Source of the DNA: an uncultured bacterium
GTDB lineage: Bacteria; Hydrothermota; Tepidihabitantia; Tepidihabitantales; DTDR01
Length of the DNA stretch: 32,699 bases
NCBI GenBank assembly: GCA_938040315.1
Contig: CALHQW010000004.1
Location: 1-32,699 of the forward strand
Direction of reading: 5' to 3'
In this document: positions 26,323-32,699 of the stretch, piece after piece
Layout: every line of letters begins with the position of its first letter
Position numbering within the stretch: the stretch's first letter is position 1
The notes under the pieces: model-generated
What the model was told of the DNA's origin: nothing
Databases searched by the model: none
Seen by the model: the letters and a program-made list of their open reading frames with translations, nothing else
Translations under genes and position numbers: made by a program

Positions 26323-27485
26323 AATTGAATTTGGCAATAATTGGGTCCACTGGGTTTTTAGGAAAGCAGGCTTTGGAGATTATTAAGGAATTAAAAAAAG
26401 AATTTAATATCTTTGCTCTTTCCTGCGAGAAAAATATTGATTTATTAGTAAACCAAGCGAAAGAATTTAGGCCACGCTATTTACAAATTTATGATTTTAA
26501 GGCTTATCAGGTTTTTAAGAAAAATTATTCTTCTAAAAATTACCGAGTGGTTTATGGCGAAGAAGGTTTGTTAGAAATAGTTGCCCATCCGGAAGTAGAT
26601 GGGATCCTTTTCCTTGCCGCGAAAACAAAATCTTTAAAAGCCTTAATTTTAGCAATAAAAAAAAGAAAAAAAATTGCCTTGGCTTCTAAAGAGTTAATTG
26701 TTGCTTTTGGTTCGCCAATTTTTCAATTAGTAAAAAAAGAAAGAATAGAAATTATCCCAATTGATTCGGAATTAGTAGCAATTCACTCGCTTTTAAATAA
26801 TTTTGGTAATAAAAATCTAAAAAAAATATTCCTTACTGCTTCTGGTGGTTATTTTTTTTCTCGTAAAAGAAATTTAGAGAGACTTACTGTAAAAGAAGCC
26901 CTTTGTCATCCGGTTTGGAAAATGGGGAAAAAAATTACTATTGATTCAGCAACCTTAATTAATAAAATTTTTGAAATAATCGAAGCAAGTTATTTCTTTG
27001 ATCTACCAATAGAAAAAATTGGAATCCTTATTCATCCGCAAGGAGTAATCCATGGACTCATTGAAAATCTTGACGGAATCATTTACGGAATGTTTGCAAA
27101 ACCAGATATGAAAATTTTTCTTTCTTATGCCCTTTCGAAAATAGTAAATAAAAATTATAATATTTTGAATAGCGGAATAAAAGATTTTTCTTCTAAAAAT
27201 TTAACCCTAATTAAACCGGATAAAAAAGATTTCCCCGCTTTAGAATTAATTAATTATTTACAAAAGGATACTTCATTGCCAGCAGTTTTGGTAGGTGCTG
27301 ATGAAGTAGCGGTAGAAAATTTTTTAAAAAATAATATTAAATTTACTGATATTATAAAAATCATTAAAAAAACCTTAAAGGCTCATAAAAAGATTTTAAA
27401 TCCTAATTTAATAGAATTAATTCAAGCAGAAAATTGGGCAAGGCATTATGCCGATAGTTTAATAAATAAAATAAAAAGGAGATAA
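26319..27485 (+). CDS. dxr: 1-deoxy-D-xylulose 5-phosphate reductoisomerase
   Basis: Converts DXP to MEP with NADPH, the committed step of the MEP pathway. Its 388 residues contain the NADPH motif 'GSTGFLGKQALEI' (9-21), 'ALASKELIVAFG', the metal- and substrate-binding 'PIDSELVAIHSLL' and 'TASGGYFF', 'WKMGKKITIDSATLINKIFEI' split over a loop, and 'IHPQGVIHGLI'. All catalytic acids are visible. The gene lies just upstream of rseP, a common dxr-rseP order. A Shine-Dalgarno for rseP lies at its 3' end. Confidence 0.97.
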   Translation: MKLNLAIIGSTGFLGKQALEIIKELKKEFNIFALSCEKNIDLLVNQAKEFRPRYLQIYDFKAYQVFKKNYSSKNYRVVYGEEGLLEIVAHPEVDGILFLAAKTKSLKALILAIKKRKKIALASKELIVAFGSPIFQLVKKERIEIIPIDSELVAIHSLLNNFGNKNLKKIFLTASGGYFFSRKRNLERLTVKEALCHPVWKMGKKITIDSATLINKIFEIIEASYFFDLPIEKIGILIHPQGVIHGLIENLDGIIYGMFAKPDMKIFLSYALSKIVNKNYNILNSGIKDFSSKNLTLIKPDKKDFPALELINYLQKDTSLPAVLVGADEVAVENFLKNNIKFTDIIKIIKKTLKAHKKILNPNLIELIQAENWARHYADSLINKIKRR

Positions 27486-27486
27486 A

Positions 27487-28731
27487 ATGGATTTATTGAT
27501 AGTAGCAGTTGTTATTGGTATTTTAATTACTATTCATGAAATTGGTCATTTAATCGCTGCTAAAATTTATAAAATTCCGGTAGAAAGATTTTCTATTGGT
27601 TTTGGACCATCCTTAATAAAAAAACAGATTAAAGAAACAACTTATTCTATTTCTTTAATACCTTTAGGTGGTTATATAAAACTAAAAGGTGAGGAGGAAG
27701 AGGAAGAAAACGGATTTTTATTACAACCAACAAGAAAAAAACTAATGGTCGTTTTTATGGGTCCCATCGCTAATTTAGTTTTGGGGATTTTTCTTATTTT
27801 TCTTTTATATTTTTTATTTGGAATGAAATATTCACCACCAATACTCAATTTGGAAAAAAAAGTTGGTTATTTTGAAAAAGGGGATGTTTTAATTGCGATT
27901 AATAATGATACAATTAATTCTTTTGAAGAAGCCTACCAAATCTTGGAAAAAAATTTAAATAAAGAAGTCCTTTTTCATATTTTACGAAAAGAAAAATTAA
28001 TCAAATTTAGTTGGGTAATAAATGATAGTTTTCGCCATTTTTTTCCACTAATTTTACCAATCGTTGAAAGAGTAAAAAAAGGAAGTCCGGCTGATAAAGC
28101 CGGTTTAATGCCTAATGATACAATTATTGCTATTAATGATACACTTATTTATAGTTGGGAAAATTTGATTGAAAAGATAAGAAACTCTGGAGGAAAAAAA
28201 CTAAAAATTACTTATCGCCGAAAAGGAATTTTCTCAACTTATCTTACTCCGCAATTAGTTTCTCCTGATACTTCTTCAAAAAAAATTGGTCAGATTGGTA
28301 TTTGGGTCTATTTACCAAAGAGAAAAATAAATTTTCTTCAAGCCTTTTCGCAAGCTTTTATTCGTGGTGGTTATGTGATTGCTCAGACTTTTGTGATTAT
28401 TTATAAACTAATCACTGGCGAAGTTTCGCGAAAAGTTTTAGGTGGTCCAATAATGGTTGCTCAGTTAACTTACGAGAGTCTTCGTTGGGGATGGGAATAC
28501 TTTTTAGCCTTGTTTGGACTATTGGCAATTAATCTTTTTGTTGTTAATATTTTACCTATTCCGGTTTTAGATGGTGGTCGGGGATTAATTTTTATAATTG
28601 AATTTATTATAAAAAGAAGATTAACAAAAAAAGAATTGAATACCGCGATAACCATTGGTTGGGCAATAATTATGCTTTTAATCCTTTTCACCTTTTATAA
28701 TGACCTCTCCCGAATTTTTAAAACAAAATGA
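27487..28731 (+). CDS. rseP: Site-2 intramembrane zinc protease RseP
   Basis: Membrane metalloprotease that cuts transmembrane helices, such as anti-sigma factors or signal-peptide remnants. Its 414 residues show the zinc motif H17-E-I-G-H21 in the first helix, 'GFGPSLI', the beta-hairpin 'ISLIPLGGYIKLKGE', a second membrane helix (about 90-112), a degenerate first PDZ and a clear second PDZ ('VKKGSPADKAGLMPNDTI'). The third zinc-ligand motif is 'NILPIPVLDGG' near 352-362, followed by a final helix. A strong AAGGAG precedes the ATG. The next gene overlaps by 4 nt. No anti-sigma or sigma gene is nearby, so the substrate is unknown. Confidence 0.95.
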   Translation: MDLLIVAVVIGILITIHEIGHLIAAKIYKIPVERFSIGFGPSLIKKQIKETTYSISLIPLGGYIKLKGEEEEEENGFLLQPTRKKLMVVFMGPIANLVLGIFLIFLLYFLFGMKYSPPILNLEKKVGYFEKGDVLIAINNDTINSFEEAYQILEKNLNKEVLFHILRKEKLIKFSWVINDSFRHFFPLILPIVERVKKGSPADKAGLMPNDTIIAINDTLIYSWENLIEKIRNSGGKKLKITYRRKGIFSTYLTPQLVSPDTSSKKIGQIGIWVYLPKRKINFLQAFSQAFIRGGYVIAQTFVIIYKLITGEVSRKVLGGPIMVAQLTYESLRWGWEYFLALFGLLAINLFVVNILPIPVLDGGRGLIFIIEFIIKRRLTKKELNTAITIGWAIIMLLILFTFYNDLSRIFKTK

Positions 28732-29945
28732 AGAAGTTCCTTTTTCTTTATTCACCTTTTTCAAACCTTTCTTACGAAGAGAATTTTCCACCAAAAGGGG
28801 CTAATTATTTTTTAAAAGAAAAAGAAGAAATACTCCAAATAAAAAATTTTTTAGATTTTGATTATCAAGATTTAAGAATAAGAAAGTTAGAATTAAAGGA
28901 TTATGAATATATTTTTTTATATTGTGATTTTTTAAGTGATTTTCCGACAATTAATTCTCTTGGAGAAAATATCCTAAATAATAAAAAGAAACTTTTTCTT
29001 TTTGGTCCTTTAATAACCCATTATTTCTATTATCAACCTTCTTTATTAGAAAATTTAAAAGAAAAAGATTTATCATTGATAATTGGTTTCTTACCAAATA
29101 TTCTTTCTAAAATTCTTACGGATATCAATAATCAGGAGATTAAAAAAATTTATCAAGCTCCTCTTCTTCCTAATTACTTTCCTATGGATTCCCAAATCTC
29201 TTTAATTATTGGTTGTTATTGTTTAGAAGAACTTAAACCCTTTTGTAAAAACTTTCTTTATTTTAAAAATAATATAAAAATCCGCGAGATAAAAGAGGTA
29301 ATTAAAGAAGTCAGCAATAAAAAAAGAAAGTTAATAGAAATTGATGATGAAGATATTACTAGGAATTTTATTTATTATTCTGATTTTTTCTCTTCAGTTT
29401 GGCGATTTCGAAAACATTGGATTATAAAAACTTCTCAAAATATTTTTGAGAATCCAAAATTTATCCGACTTTTAGCCAAGGCGGGGGTGAAAGTTATTTA
29501 TTTAAATGAGAGTTGGTTAAATCTCGATAATTTAATAGAAAAGGAAAATAACAAATTAATAAAAGAAAAAAGAAAGGAAGTAAAATCCCTTCAAAAAGAA
29601 AAAATTCTTGTGGGAGCAAAACTTTCGTATATCTTAAAAGAAAGGAAAATTAATTTTAAAAAAATTTTTAATATTTTAAGAAAAATTGACTTTGATTTTT
29701 TAGAATTGAGGTTTTTTCTCTTAGAAAATAACCAACTTTATTTAACCTATCCTACTTATCAACCTTTTCTATCAGAAACCTCACCAGTTGTTTTAAAAAG
29801 AGAATTCTATTCTTTGCGAAATATTATTTATCGTTTATTAAAGAGACCACGACGGGTAGGATTTTATAATACTTTTTTTTATTCTTTACCTTTAAATCTG
29901 GCTTATCGCCAGAATTTTTTAGAAGGAATTCCTTTTCCTCCTTAA
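28728..29945 (+). CDS. Degenerate B12-binding/radical SAM-like protein (probably inactive)
   Basis: A 405-aa protein that follows the layout of B12-dependent radical SAM enzymes of the DUF4070-like type. It has an N-terminal cobalamin-like half ('DYEYIFLYCDFLSDFP', 'LFGPLITH' where GGPHAT is usual, 'LSLIIGFLP' where GEGE is usual, 'IKKIYQAP'). A radical-SAM half follows ('LIEIDDEDITRN', 'NPKFIRLLAKAGVKVIYLNES') with a tail 'EFYSLRNIIYRLL'. Where the CxxxCxxC cluster motif belongs there is only 'GCYCLEELKPFCKN' (C163, C165, C173), with the wrong spacing. No cobalamin DxHxxG is seen. I infer a pseudoenzyme or strongly altered member. It overlaps rseP by 4 nt and abuts the convergent NifU-domain gene with no gap. 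Confidence 0.6.
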   Translation: MKKFLFLYSPFSNLSYEENFPPKGANYFLKEKEEILQIKNFLDFDYQDLRIRKLELKDYEYIFLYCDFLSDFPTINSLGENILNNKKKLFLFGPLITHYFYYQPSLLENLKEKDLSLIIGFLPNILSKILTDINNQEIKKIYQAPLLPNYFPMDSQISLIIGCYCLEELKPFCKNFLYFKNNIKIREIKEVIKEVSNKKRKLIEIDDEDITRNFIYYSDFFSSVWRFRKHWIIKTSQNIFENPKFIRLLAKAGVKVIYLNESWLNLDNLIEKENNKLIKEKRKEVKSLQKEKILVGAKLSYILKERKINFKKIFNILRKIDFDFLELRFFLLENNQLYLTYPTYQPFLSETSPVVLKREFYSLRNIIYRLLKRPRRVGFYNTFFYSLPLNLAYRQNFLEGIPFPP

Positions 29946-30185
29946 TTACACAATATTTTCTACTTTTTTTACTTCGGAAAATTTTTCTTTTAATCTTTGT
30001 TCAATCCCTAAGGCAAGAGTAAAAGTAGCAAAAGGACAACCAGCACAACTACCAAAAAGTTTTACTTTCACAATCCCATCGTTAGTTATTTCTACAATTT
30101 CACCGTCACCACCATCAGCGATTAATCCTGGTCTTATTTCTTTCTCAAAAAATTCTTTAATATTTTTCTTTATTTCTTCGTTCAT
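29946..30185 (-). CDS. NifU-like (Nfu) Fe-S scaffold domain protein
   Basis: A 79-residue stand-alone NifU C-terminal domain that carries or delivers Fe-S clusters. It shows 'IRPGLIADGGDGEIVEI' and the ligand pair C47-x-x-C50 in 'GSCAGCPFAT', followed by the helix 'LALGIEQRLKE'. Nothing is missing for the family. It overlaps the DUF362 gene by 4 nt, and its stop touches the stop of the convergent radical-SAM-like gene. It could supply clusters to the many Fe-S proteins implied in this window (TtcA, TrpRS, FDR). Confidence 0.93.
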   Translation of the reverse strand: MNEEIKKNIKEFFEKEIRPGLIADGGDGEIVEITNDGIVKVKLFGSCAGCPFATFTLALGIEQRLKEKFSEVKKVENIV

Positions 30186-31270
30186 TTTAAATCCTCCTTT
30201 AAATATTTTTTAAAAAGTTTTCCCCATTCGCTTTCTAAAAATCTTTTTAAACGCATCTTGCCAATAAAAGGGTACCACAAAAAATCGTGATAAAAAGTTG
30301 AAGCAATTGGTGCCCAAATCCATAAAGGTGAATGAAGGGCAATTTTTTTTAGAAATCTTAAATACCCTTTTCTCAATTGTTGGTCACCAAAAATAACAAA
30401 ACTTTTTTTGGTTTTAAATTTAAAATTTAAAGAAGAAATATCTTCGCCATAAATTTTTATTTTTTCTAAATCAGCACAACCTAATCCTAAATCGTGAGCA
30501 ATTTTTAAATAATTAATTTTTAAAGGATCAAATCCCATTATTTTTGCTGCGACGGCATCTAAGGCAACAGAATCAAAAGAAGCCAAAATTAGATTGCCAA
30601 TATAAGGAAGCATCGTTCGCGGACCAGCACCATTGCCACAAACAGTACCATCCATTACCGCAAAAATAACCGGATGGATTTCCTTTTGCATTATAAGTAA
30701 ATCAACCAATACTTCGTGAATAAACTCATGACCATAATGTCTAACCTCTTTCAATAATCCACCAAAGGCATTTTTAATAGCACCGGTCGTAACCGAATGG
30801 CCATGGGTTTTTAAAGTTGGTAAATGAAGGATATTTTTGTTAATAAAGATTTTAGGAATATAAATACCTTCTTTAAAAATTTTATCAAGTTTCAACAAGG
30901 GAGTTTTAAAATCGTATCTTATCCATTCCTGCTCGGGTAAAGGATAAAATTTTAAATTATATTTTTTTAGAACATTAAGCCAGCCTTGATTTTTTGCTCC
31001 TTTCTTCACATCAGTAACAACTGTCTTATTTTCACAAGGATAAATTTTTTCTTTATCATAACCATCTTTTAATAAAGTCCTTACTACCCCTTCTAATTGC
31101 CAGGGAGGAGAAGAAGAGGCAGGATAAAAAAGTGTCCAAGATAAATTCAATTTAATAATTATTTCTTTATCCTTTTTTAAAAATTCTTGGTAATTTGCTA
31201 AATGAAGTAATTTCTCATAATCTTCTAATATTTTGTTTGGATTGGTTTTAACAACAAAAACTTCACTCAT
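30182..31270 (-). CDS. DUF362 domain protein
   Basis: A 362-aa protein of the DUF362 family (unknown function, sometimes fused to ferredoxin domains). Family features seen: 'IIIKLNLSW' near the N-terminus, 'ILHLPTLKTHGHSVTTGAIKN' split over the central block, 'NAFGGL', 'VMDGTVCGNGAGPRT' and 'SFDSVALDAVAAKIMGFDP'. No CxxCxxC ferredoxin motif is present. The C-terminal ~70 residues are aromatic and basic ('SPLWIWAPIASTFYHDFLWYP') and might associate with the membrane. It is joined by 4-nt overlaps to the UbiA-family gene upstream and the Nfu gene downstream. Its position suggests a role linked to the prenyl product or Fe-S metabolism, but this is a guess. Confidence 0.85.
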   Translation of the reverse strand: MSEVFVVKTNPNKILEDYEKLLHLANYQEFLKKDKEIIIKLNLSWTLFYPASSSPPWQLEGVVRTLLKDGYDKEKIYPCENKTVVTDVKKGAKNQGWLNVLKKYNLKFYPLPEQEWIRYDFKTPLLKLDKIFKEGIYIPKIFINKNILHLPTLKTHGHSVTTGAIKNAFGGLLKEVRHYGHEFIHEVLVDLLIMQKEIHPVIFAVMDGTVCGNGAGPRTMLPYIGNLILASFDSVALDAVAAKIMGFDPLKINYLKIAHDLGLGCADLEKIKIYGEDISSLNFKFKTKKSFVIFGDQQLRKGYLRFLKKIALHSPLWIWAPIASTFYHDFLWYPFIGKMRLKRFLESEWGKLFKKYLKEDLK

Positions 31271-32148
31271 CTTATCTTATAAATAATAAGTATCACACAA
31301 ATAAACCACAAAATAACATTTATTAATAAGGGAATATCTTTAATAAATGCCTTATCAGGATTTTCCCAAAATTGGCGATGATAAATTAAATAAAGATAGC
31401 GAAAGATTCCATAAATCACAAAGGGTAATGTGAAAATCAAATTTTTGGTTTTAAATTTGTTTATTGTTTCCGGAGCGACGGTATAAATACTGTAAGCAAT
31501 TAAAGAAGAAGCAGTGGCAACATTAATCATTTGGTCAATAAAATTATGAGAGTAATCTTTTAAAACTTTTCTATGAAAAATCGCCTTTTCATTAAGCATT
31601 TCAATTTCCGTTTTTCTTTTTGTGAGGGCTAAAAATAAAGCAAGTAAAATAGTACAAATAAAAAGCCATTCAGAAAGAGAAACATTAATCAGAACCGTTC
31701 CTGCCCAGGCTCTTAAAAGAAAACCAAAAGAAACAATAATCACATCCAAAATTACAATGTCTTTAAGATAAAGAGTATAAAAAATTGATAAGAGAATATA
31801 AAATATTAATACCAAAAAGAAAGAGGATGAGAGAAAATAAGAAAAAATTAATGAAAAAATAAGCAAGAGAATTGCTAAAATAAAAGCAACCTCTTTTTTT
31901 ATTAAACCATTAGCAATTGGTCTTTTTCTCTTTTCAGGATGGAGTTTATCTCTTTCGTAATCTTTGACATCATTCAATACATATAAAGCACCAGAAGCAA
32001 AGGAAAAAAGAAAGAAAGCGAAAACTGTTTTTAAAAATAAAGAAATATTAAATAACTTTTGAGCAAACACTAAACCAGCAAAAATTAAAATATTTTTAAG
32101 CCATTGATGCGGTCTTAAAGAAATGAAAAAATAATATATACTTTTCAT
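31267..32148 (-). CDS. UbiA-family prenyltransferase, decaprenyl-phosphate phosphoribosyltransferase-like
   Basis: An integral membrane enzyme of 293 aa with about eight helices. The first Asp-rich motif is N59-D-V-K-D63-Y-E-R-D67, followed by 'HPEKRKRPIANG'. The second motif region is 'YLKDIVILDVIIVSFGFLLRAWAG'. 'SLRPHQWLKN' at the N-terminus and these blocks are characteristic of the branch that includes mycobacterial DPPR synthase (Rv3806c type), which links phosphoribose to polyprenyl phosphate for arabinose or other decaprenyl-sugar donors. Other UbiA reactions remain possible. It is first in the UbiA-DUF362-Nfu operon and appears leaderless. Confidence 0.85.
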   Translation of the reverse strand: MKSIYYFFISLRPHQWLKNILIFAGLVFAQKLFNISLFLKTVFAFFLFSFASGALYVLNDVKDYERDKLHPEKRKRPIANGLIKKEVAFILAILLLIFSLIFSYFLSSSFFLVLIFYILLSIFYTLYLKDIVILDVIIVSFGFLLRAWAGTVLINVSLSEWLFICTILLALFLALTKRKTEIEMLNEKAIFHRKVLKDYSHNFIDQMINVATASSLIAYSIYTVAPETINKFKTKNLIFTLPFVIYGIFRYLYLIYHRQFWENPDKAFIKDIPLLINVILWFICVILIIYKIR

Positions 32149-32156
32149 TTAAAATA

Positions 32157-32185
32157 ATTATACCTCTAAAATTATTTATTTTCAA
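32157..32185 (-). promoter_or_regulatory. Promoter of UbiA-DUF362-Nfu operon, leaderless type
   Basis: Minus strand: TTGAAA (32185-32180), 17 nt, TATAAT (32162-32157). The -10 ends 8 nt before the ATG at 32148. Confidence 0.7.
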
Positions 32186-32217
32186 ATAAATCACAACAAA
32201 ATCAAGAAGATTTAAAA

Positions 32218-32234
32218 TTGGCATCCCATGCCAA
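32218..32234. repeat. Hairpin TTGGCAT-CCC-ATGCCAA
   Basis: A perfect 7-bp inverted repeat with a 3-nt spacer between the divergent ubiA and kbl units, 33 bp upstream of the ubiA -35 box. The symmetric TTGGCA(N)nTGCCAA form resembles a repressor or activator operator. It is followed by AAAATTTTT, so a weak terminator is also possible. Function unknown. Confidence 0.4.
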
Positions 32235-32529
32235 AAATTTTTAAAGGGAATTTTATTATAAGTCTTTGTATTTCAAATACTTATCTTAAATTTATAACAG
32301 AGATAGGGAATGGCTCCCTCCATCCTCTTATTCTCGTCTTAGAAATCTTCTTAATAGTCATTCTGGGCAATACTTTATTAAAAATTTTCAGAAAGATTTT
32401 GTCATTCCTTCTCATAGGAATTTTATTTTAATTATTTAAAAGCATATTGTTAAAAGATTTCTTAAGTATATTGCTAAAAATATTAATCTTGTTAATCTTA
32501 ATAGATATTTTAACCTTCCACAATTATTT

Positions 32530-32558
32530 TTGACTTTAAAATTATTTTTTTTTATAAT
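32530..32558 (+). promoter_or_regulatory. Promoter of kbl (leadered)
   Basis: TTGACT (32530-32535), 17 nt, TATAAT (32553-32558). The start codon is 30 nt further on, at 32589, with a GGAGG ribosome site at 32580-32584, giving a leader of about 24 nt. Confidence 0.75.
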
Positions 32559-32588
32559 TAATGGTAAAATTTTAAAAATGGAGGTCTT

Positions 32589-32699
32589 ATGGCATACGGA
32601 GCAATAAGAGATTTTTTAGTAAATGAATTAAGAATGACCAAAGAGGCTGGACTTTATAAAGAAGAGAGATATATTTTAACTCCCCAATCTTCCGAGATT
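32589..32699 (+). CDS. kbl: Glycine C-acetyltransferase (2-amino-3-ketobutyrate CoA ligase), N-terminus only
   Basis: The frame opens at ATG 32589 after a GGAGG site and runs off the window after 37 codons. The residues 'IRDFLVNELRMTKEAGLY' and 'KEERYILTPQSSEI' match the start of Kbl, which usually reads 'L..I..AGL.KEER.I...Q...I'. Kbl is a PLP enzyme that interconverts 2-amino-3-ketobutyrate plus CoA with glycine plus acetyl-CoA in threonine breakdown. The related AONS (BioF) family is the main alternative, but the AGL-KEER pattern favours Kbl. The PLP lysine lies beyond the window. Confidence 0.75.
   Translation, partial: MAYGAIRDFLVNELRMTKEAGLYKEERYILTPQSSEI

Larger units (their letters stand above)
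32149..32588. other. 440-nt non-coding stretch between divergent units
   Basis: The longest gene-free interval in the window. It holds the ubiA-side promoter, a hairpin at 32218-32234, a small AGGGA/TCCCT stem (32305-32309 / 32315-32319), and the kbl promoter. A 67-codon frame at 32228-32431 is hydrophobic but has no ribosome site and no recognisable family. The segment 32300-32370 is less AT-rich than its flanks, which could mark an RNA or a decayed gene. I cannot assign it. Confidence 0.4.

Noticed and set aside
32228-32431. 67-codon hydrophobic frame as a gene
   Set aside because: No ribosome site, no family resemblance, and its start lies inside the hairpin arm; AT-rich DNA easily yields Phe/Ile/Leu-rich frames.
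1-32699. Mobile elements, CRISPR or defence genes
   Set aside because: No transposase, integrase, spaced direct repeats or restriction/defence domains were found; base composition looks uniform and gene content is housekeeping.

Overview
The window is AT-rich (roughly one third G+C by eye), bacterial, and almost entirely coding. Genes are packed with 4-nt ATGA overlaps and convergent 3' ends that abut or overlap. The left edge carries a secreted protein with a C-terminal segment like the type IX secretion sorting domain. Other genes encode an Fe-S type tryptophanyl-tRNA synthetase, a ferredoxin:disulfide-reductase/rubredoxin fusion, MEP-pathway isoprenoid enzymes, DAP-pathway lysine enzymes and a DUF2723 membrane protein. 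Together these suggest an anaerobic, possibly thermophilic Gram-negative-type bacterium, perhaps of the uncultured WOR-3/Stahlbacteria kind. That placement is inferred from gene style and is not proven. I saw no rRNA, tRNA, CRISPR array, insertion sequence or phage gene.

Layout. 1-9258 (+): end of a surface protein; a class III aminotransferase; the operon tilS-ftsH-dapA-dapB; a phosphomannomutase/phosphoglucomutase; a TtcA-like tRNA thiolase. 9275-12665 (-): rarA and a divergent EF-G. 12874-14571 (+): a solitary urocanate hydratase. 14536-15775 (-): mazG and an ICMT-like membrane methyltransferase. 15866-19040 (+): a zinc-ribbon/TM2 protein, glyA, eno and an FtsB/DivIC-like protein. 18991-23627 (-): folP, cdaA and a DUF2723-TPR membrane protein. 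23711-24458 (+): glutaredoxin plus ferredoxin:disulfide reductase/rubredoxin. 24665-29945 (+): trpS-ispD-dxr-rseP and a radical-SAM-like protein that has lost its cluster motif. 29946-32148 (-): UbiA-family prenyltransferase, DUF362 and NifU-domain protein. 32149-32588: the only long non-coding stretch. 32589-end (+): the start of kbl.

Most genes are housekeeping: translation and tRNA modification, lysine and cell-wall precursors, isoprenoids, one-carbon metabolism, glycolysis, c-di-AMP signalling and membrane proteolysis.

The strongest system-level signal is in the promoters. Seven transcription units start from near-consensus sigma-70-type promoters whose -10 box ends only 5-8 nt before the start codon (tilS, rarA, hutU, folP, grx, trpS, ubiA). 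Two more, fusA and mazG, have a 9-nt gap. These should give leaderless mRNAs. Many operon-internal genes, and the leadered TM2 and kbl units, instead carry Shine-Dalgarno sequences. Other points worth a second look are the degenerate radical SAM protein, the Fe-S TrpRS, the glutaredoxin-FDR pair, the divergent EF-G, and nested inverted repeats between fusA and hutU.
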